A stretch of DNA of 10,482 nucleotides. Origin: Saprospiraceae bacterium (GTDB taxonomy: Bacteria > Bacteroidota > Bacteroidia > Chitinophagales > Saprospiraceae). The notes beneath the pieces are model-generated. The model did not search any database and was not told where the DNA came from. It was given only the letters and a program-made list of their open reading frames with translations. A program made the position numbers and the translations under genes. Each line of letters starts with the position of its first letter. Position 1 is the stretch's first letter. Positions 6,862 through 10,482 of the stretch are shown here, piece after piece. The stretch lies in contig JABDJE010000165.1 in assembly GCA_013002625.1 (NCBI GenBank), positions 1-10,482 on the forward strand. Reading direction: 5' to 3'.

Positions 6862-8481
6862 TTACCCTGTGAAATAGGATAGGATAGTAATTACGATAAC
6901 AACTAATAATATAGACACAGCGATATCGAACATGCTGTAACTATTTTTACGCGCTTTTTTCTGTTCTTCGGTTAATGTACCAAATGTCAAACCCTGAATT
7001 TGAGCTGCATTCGGTGGTGCTGTTAATAGACTAACGATCGTACAAACAATTACGCTGGCAATAAAAATAAATATTGCCATATGCGCGAAATTGATGGTTG
7101 CGAAGGAAGCCCAAAGTCCGGTATCTCCAGGTTCAACATTTAACTCTGCTATAATTCTTAATGTACCCGCTACCAACCCAAATAATAATGTGGCTATGGC
7201 TCCAGGGGCATTTACGCGCTTCCAGAGAATACCCATTAGGAAGACCGCTGTAATCGGCGGTGCAATGTATGATTGGACACTTTGTAGATAATTATACAAC
7301 ACACCGCCACCTATTTTTTGCATGATGGGAATCCATAATAAACCCAGAACAACAACAAAGGCTGTTGCTATACGGCCAATGTTGACAAGCCTTCCTTCAC
7401 TTGTGTCGGGGTATAATTTCTTAAATATATCTACCGTAAAAATGGTTGAGCTAGAATTGAAGACGGAGGCCAATGAACTCATAAGTGCCGCCATTAATCC
7501 ACCCGCTACCAACCCTTTTATACCAACGGGCAAAAGGCTTTGTACAAGTACAGGAAATACTTCGTCGCTTCGGTCATAATGCAATACACCTTTAATTTTT
7601 AAGGCATAAGCAATGATACCTGGAATTAGAAATATGAATATCGGAAGCAATTTTAAATATGCACCAAATATGGCACCGCGCCGACCAATTTTAATATTAT
7701 GTGCGGCTAACGTTCGCTGCACAATATATTGGTCCGTACACCAATACCAGATACCTACGATGGTCCCTCCCAATAGAAGCCCGGTCCATGGATAATCAGG
7801 GTCTGAAGGTGGTCGCCACATATTGAAGTGGTCGGAACCCACAGTTGCTTTCAATTCACCCCAACTGCCAATCGCTTCAAATCCTTTATAGGTCAGGAAC
7901 AAAGCCCCTAGAATGAGTATCACAGTCTGCAATGCTTCAGTATAAATTACAGCCCGCATTCCACCGAGAACTGTATAAACCCCGGTCACAATCACAATGC
8001 CAATTGCGCCATATAAAAAAGGGATATCTAGCAATTGTGATACCACGATTCCACCTGCATAAATGGTAACCGAAACTTTTGTTAAGACATATCCAATAAT
8101 GGAGAAGATTGATAGAAACCACCTTGATCGACTGTCAAAACGCTTTTCCAGAAATTCAGGCATAGTAAATACACCGCTGCGCATGTAAAATGGTAAGAAC
8201 AACCAACCTAATAGCAGAACAATCCAGGCATGCAATTCATAATGGGCCATAGGCATACCAGATTCTGCTCCAGTCCCGGCCAAACCAACAACATGTTCTG
8301 ATCCGATATTGGATGCAAAAATTGAAGCACCAATTACAAACCATCCAGCATTTCTACCCGCTAAAAAGTAATCTTCAGTATTCTTGTTTTTCTGTAATAT
8401 CACCCAAACAGCAACACCAATAAGAATGGCGAAATACATTCCCAGGACGATCCAGTCTAATGCAGCAAATGTCGTATTCAT
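6862..8481 (-). CDS. Sodium/solute symporter of the SGLT (sodium-glucose cotransporter) type
   Basis: A 539-residue inner-membrane transporter of the solute:sodium symporter family, which couples Na+ entry to solute uptake. It has roughly fourteen hydrophobic segments, a usual length and the standard LeuT-type core. It resembles animal SGLT proteins closely: ASNIGSEHVVGLAGTG (from residue 56), VFTMPEFLEKRF (104-115), WYWCTDQYIVQRTL (245-258), YLKLLPIF, MSSLASVFNSSST (334-346) and WKRVNAPGA. By comparison with human SGLT1 and vSGLT, putative sugar-contact residues are kept (N58, H63, E82, Y246, W247, K277, Q400), as is the Na2 site (A56, I59, S335, S336). A sugar such as glucose or galactose is therefore the likely substrate, though this family also moves other solutes. 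It begins at ATG 8479-8481 behind an A-rich, SD-less leader, is monocistronic by its terminator, and is divergent from the lipoprotein gene. Family very sure, substrate moderate. Confidence 0.95.
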   Translation of the reverse strand: MNTTFAALDWIVLGMYFAILIGVAVWVILQKNKNTEDYFLAGRNAGWFVIGASIFASNIGSEHVVGLAGTGAESGMPMAHYELHAWIVLLLGWLFLPFYMRSGVFTMPEFLEKRFDSRSRWFLSIFSIIGYVLTKVSVTIYAGGIVVSQLLDIPFLYGAIGIVIVTGVYTVLGGMRAVIYTEALQTVILILGALFLTYKGFEAIGSWGELKATVGSDHFNMWRPPSDPDYPWTGLLLGGTIVGIWYWCTDQYIVQRTLAAHNIKIGRRGAIFGAYLKLLPIFIFLIPGIIAYALKIKGVLHYDRSDEVFPVLVQSLLPVGIKGLVAGGLMAALMSSLASVFNSSSTIFTVDIFKKLYPDTSEGRLVNIGRIATAFVVVLGLLWIPIMQKIGGGVLYNYLQSVQSYIAPPITAVFLMGILWKRVNAPGAIATLLFGLVAGTLRIIAELNVEPGDTGLWASFATINFAHMAIFIFIASVIVCTIVSLLTAPPNAAQIQGLTFGTLTEEQKKARKNSYSMFDIAVSILLVVIVITILSYFTG

Positions 8482-8613
8482 ACTTATTGGTTTGTCTTAA
8501 TGTTGTTGATACACTAAGTAAGTAAAAATTATTTGATTCTCAAGCTCTATCAAATAAATAAATACTTTCTACCTTTAATAATTTAGTTGAATATAATATA
8601 GCTATAGAACAAT
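8482..8613. promoter_or_regulatory. Divergent intergenic region between symporter and propeller lipoprotein
   Basis: These 132 very AT-rich bases must carry the start signals for both flanking genes, which point away from each other. No exact TAnnTTTG promoter element is apparent on either strand at a suitable position; TACCTTTA at 8570-8577 (plus) is one mismatch off but lacks a -33 partner. An AAAT-type run lies at 8551-8564. In-frame TAG at 8605-8607 fixes the upstream limit of the plus-strand gene. Confidence 0.5.
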
Positions 8614-10482
8614 TTGAATAAATATTTTTACAGTCTCTGCTTAATTGGAATTTTATTCTGTGGATGCCATAGTGATAAAACACCTGCCGAAAAGCACTAT
8701 CCATCGGATTATCTTTTCTTACAACGTAGTTTCCCTTCCGGTAAAATAGACCATAAAGCTTATTTGCGTTCACTGGAGGACTTAAACAAATATGCACCAA
8801 AAACTGAGAGATTTAATCTAGACTGGGAATCTGTTGGGCCATTTAATATCAGTGGCCGTGTTACAGATATCGAAGTGGACTTTTCAAATGATAATATCAT
8901 ATATGCAGGATCTGCTTCAGGGGGTGTACTCAAATCAACCGATGGAGGTCAAAACTGGGTCAATGTTTTTGAAGGAATGCCGACACAAGCAATAGGTGAT
9001 CTTGCAATTTCAAAATCCAATCCAGAATATGTTGTAGCGGGAACAGGAGAATCCAATGCAGGCGGTGGTTCCATAGCCTATGATGGATTAGGCGTATTTG
9101 CTTCTGAAAATGGAGGTGACAGTTGGCGTCATTTAGGATTAGACAGTGTTGGTAGTATCGGTAAGGTGCTTGTCCATCCGACCGATAATGACATATTATA
9201 TATAGGTGCAATGGGTGCATTGTTTGAAAATACTTCGGCGCGCGGCGTATTCAAAACTGAAGATGGCGGTCTGAACTGGGAGCAATCTCTGTTTATTTCA
9301 GATTCTACTGGCATTATCGATATGGCAATCCATCCTACAAATCCGGATACCATTTTTGCAGCTGCTTGGGAAAGAATCCGACGGCCCCATAATAGGCAAT
9401 ATGGAGGCATCACAAGTAATATTTATCGTTCATTTGATGGTGGCTCCAACTGGGAAGTATTAGAAGGAGGACTGCCACAAACTGCAAGTCGAAAAGGGCG
9501 AATTGGCATAGCAATTTCACCGTCTTCACCCAATATAATCTATGCCTTTTATGCAAATGCAAGTGGATCGATTGATGGGATATATAAGTCTGAGAATTAT
9601 GGCACAAGTTGGGAAGAAAAATCTGTAGATGGCATAAGTAATGTACCTTATATGTGGTGGTTTGGACGTATTTACGTTCATCCACATAATCACGACAAGT
9701 TGTTTGCAACAAGTTTAAGAATGTATGCATCTGATGATGGCGCAGAAAATTGGTATGAAATATTTACTGGGGCTCATGTCGATCATCATGCTATGGGATT
9801 TTCTAGTGTTGATTCCAACCTAATGTGGAATGGTAATGATGGAGGGGTCTATTACAGTGCAGATGGAGGTGCTACCAAAATCAATTTTGAAGGATTGAAT
9901 AATATACAATTTTATGTGTGCGCAATTGATCCATCCGATCCCAATAAATTGTTTGGGGGCGCTCAGGATAATGGGACGCTTATGACCAATGGAAGTCCCG
10001 ATGATTGGAGTAGAATATTTGGAGGAGATGGATTCAGGATTGTCATTGATCCCGTGAACCCAGAAATCATTTTCGCAGAAGCACAAAATGGATACTTGGT
10101 TAGGAGCGATGATGGAGGCAAAGGATTTATACCTATCACCGCAGGCTTATTTGGCCAGTTTAACTGGAACACACCCATAGCTATGGATCCTCAAAATACT
10201 TCAGTGCTGTATACAGGGTCTCAATTTTTATTTAAAACTGAAGACAGGGGCACCAATTGGTCAGTTATTTCGCCACCGCTTGTGAATGCGGATAATCCAG
10301 TAGGCAATCTAAGTTTCGGAACGCTGACAAGTATTGATGTATCTACATTGGATAGCAATATTATTTATATAGGAACAGATGATGGTAAGCTTTGGGTCAC
10401 CCTTGATGGAGGATTATCCTACGAAAATATCAGTGAAGACCTTCCGCAAAGATGGATCACATCGGTCAAACATGATCCATTG
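8614..10482 (+). CDS. Asp-box (BNR/sortilin-like) beta-propeller lipoprotein, 3' end cut by window
   Basis: The open frame covers 623 codons and continues off the right edge. The start is inferred as TTG at 8614-8616: an in-frame TAG lies three codons upstream, and the first in-frame ATG is about 120 codons in, beyond the first propeller repeat. From TTG the product reads MNKYFYSLCLIGILF then CGC, a typical lipoprotein signal with lipid-acceptor Cys18 (a loose lipobox), so it should sit on a membrane surface. A conserved-looking N-terminal segment (about 29-82, ending PFNISGR) precedes at least ten Asp-box motifs of type S/T-x-D-x-G-x-x-W: 108, 164, 215, 273, 326, 373, 415, 498, 542 and 596. 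This predicts one large or two consecutive beta-propellers, as in VPS10/sortilin-like and BNR-repeat exoproteins. Some relatives are glycoside hydrolases, but no catalytic residues can be assigned here, so enzymatic activity is not claimed. A T9SS C-terminal domain may follow outside the window. Confidence 0.88.
   Translation, partial: MNKYFYSLCLIGILFCGCHSDKTPAEKHYPSDYLFLQRSFPSGKIDHKAYLRSLEDLNKYAPKTERFNLDWESVGPFNISGRVTDIEVDFSNDNIIYAGSASGGVLKSTDGGQNWVNVFEGMPTQAIGDLAISKSNPEYVVAGTGESNAGGGSIAYDGLGVFASENGGDSWRHLGLDSVGSIGKVLVHPTDNDILYIGAMGALFENTSARGVFKTEDGGLNWEQSLFISDSTGIIDMAIHPTNPDTIFAAAWERIRRPHNRQYGGITSNIYRSFDGGSNWEVLEGGLPQTASRKGRIGIAISPSSPNIIYAFYANASGSIDGIYKSENYGTSWEEKSVDGISNVPYMWWFGRIYVHPHNHDKLFATSLRMYASDDGAENWYEIFTGAHVDHHAMGFSSVDSNLMWNGNDGGVYYSADGGATKINFEGLNNIQFYVCAIDPSDPNKLFGGAQDNGTLMTNGSPDDWSRIFGGDGFRIVIDPVNPEIIFAEAQNGYLVRSDDGGKGFIPITAGLFGQFNWNTPIAMDPQNTSVLYTGSQFLFKTEDRGTNWSVISPPLVNADNPVGNLSFGTLTSIDVSTLDSNIIYIGTDDGKLWVTLDGGLSYENISEDLPQRWITSVKHDPL
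8935..10422 (+). repeat. Series of ten Asp-box motifs encoding beta-propeller blades
   Basis: Covers residues 108-603 of the lipoprotein. Clear boxes are STDGGQNW, SENGGDSW, TEDGGLNW, SFDGGSNW, SENYGTSW, SDDGAENW and TEDRGTNW; weaker ones are SADGGATK, SDDGGKGF and TLDGGLSY. Each is preceded, or soon followed, by a strand like HPTNPDTIFAA or DPSDPNKLFGG, the usual partner strand between blades. Spacing is irregular (44-83 residues), as expected for large propellers with long loops. No DNA-level duplication is evident. Confidence 0.85.

Noticed and set aside
7091..7795. Plus-strand frames antisense to the symporter
   Set aside because: Compositional shadows of a strongly conserved transporter gene on the other strand.
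8551..8564. AAAT-type microsatellite-like run in the divergent intergenic region
   Set aside because: Only about three imperfect units; too short to suggest phase variation.
8540..10178. Several minus-strand frames of 71-106 codons across the right part of the window
   Set aside because: All overlap the plus-strand Asp-box lipoprotein frame, which is uninterrupted for 623 codons and full of conserved motifs.

Overview
The window is typical of a chromosome from the phylum Bacteroidota. Two secreted proteins end in a type IX secretion system (T9SS) type B sorting domain, SprB and HYR-like repeats are abundant, Shine-Dalgarno sequences are essentially absent, and the DNA is AT-rich. The repeat style resembles what I recall from Saprospiria-type genomes, but I cannot fix the genus from sequence alone. 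I see no phage, plasmid, IS, CRISPR, tRNA or rRNA signal.

Layout: (1) 1-1199, minus strand: the first 400 or so codons of carB, running off the left edge. (2) 1256-3586 and 3615-6584, minus strand: two adjacent large exported repeat proteins, 28 bp apart, each with seven cysteine-rich HYR-like repeats and a C-terminal T9SS type B domain. The upstream one also has two SprB-like repeats; the downstream one has a degenerate sorting domain. (3) 6585-6861: an intergenic region with a clear intrinsic terminator for the next gene. (4) 6862-8481, minus strand: a sodium/sugar symporter strikingly like animal SGLT. (5) 8482-8613: a short divergent intergenic region. (6) 8614-10482, plus strand: an Asp-box (BNR/sortilin-like) beta-propeller lipoprotein that runs off the right edge. 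It has no in-frame ATG near its beginning and appears to start at TTG.

How the parts relate: the two repeat proteins are probably co-transcribed, exported through Sec and then T9SS, and displayed or released as adhesin-like surface proteins. carB follows them on the same strand after 56 bp with no strong terminator. That gap holds a 9-bp dyad overlapping a Bacteroidota-like promoter -7 element, so carB may have its own promoter. The symporter and the propeller lipoprotein are divergently transcribed and could share regulation; a functional link is only a guess. I found no clear undescribed system. The most noteworthy signals are the paralogous seven-repeat pair with one eroded sorting domain, the carB leader dyad and the TTG-started lipoprotein.
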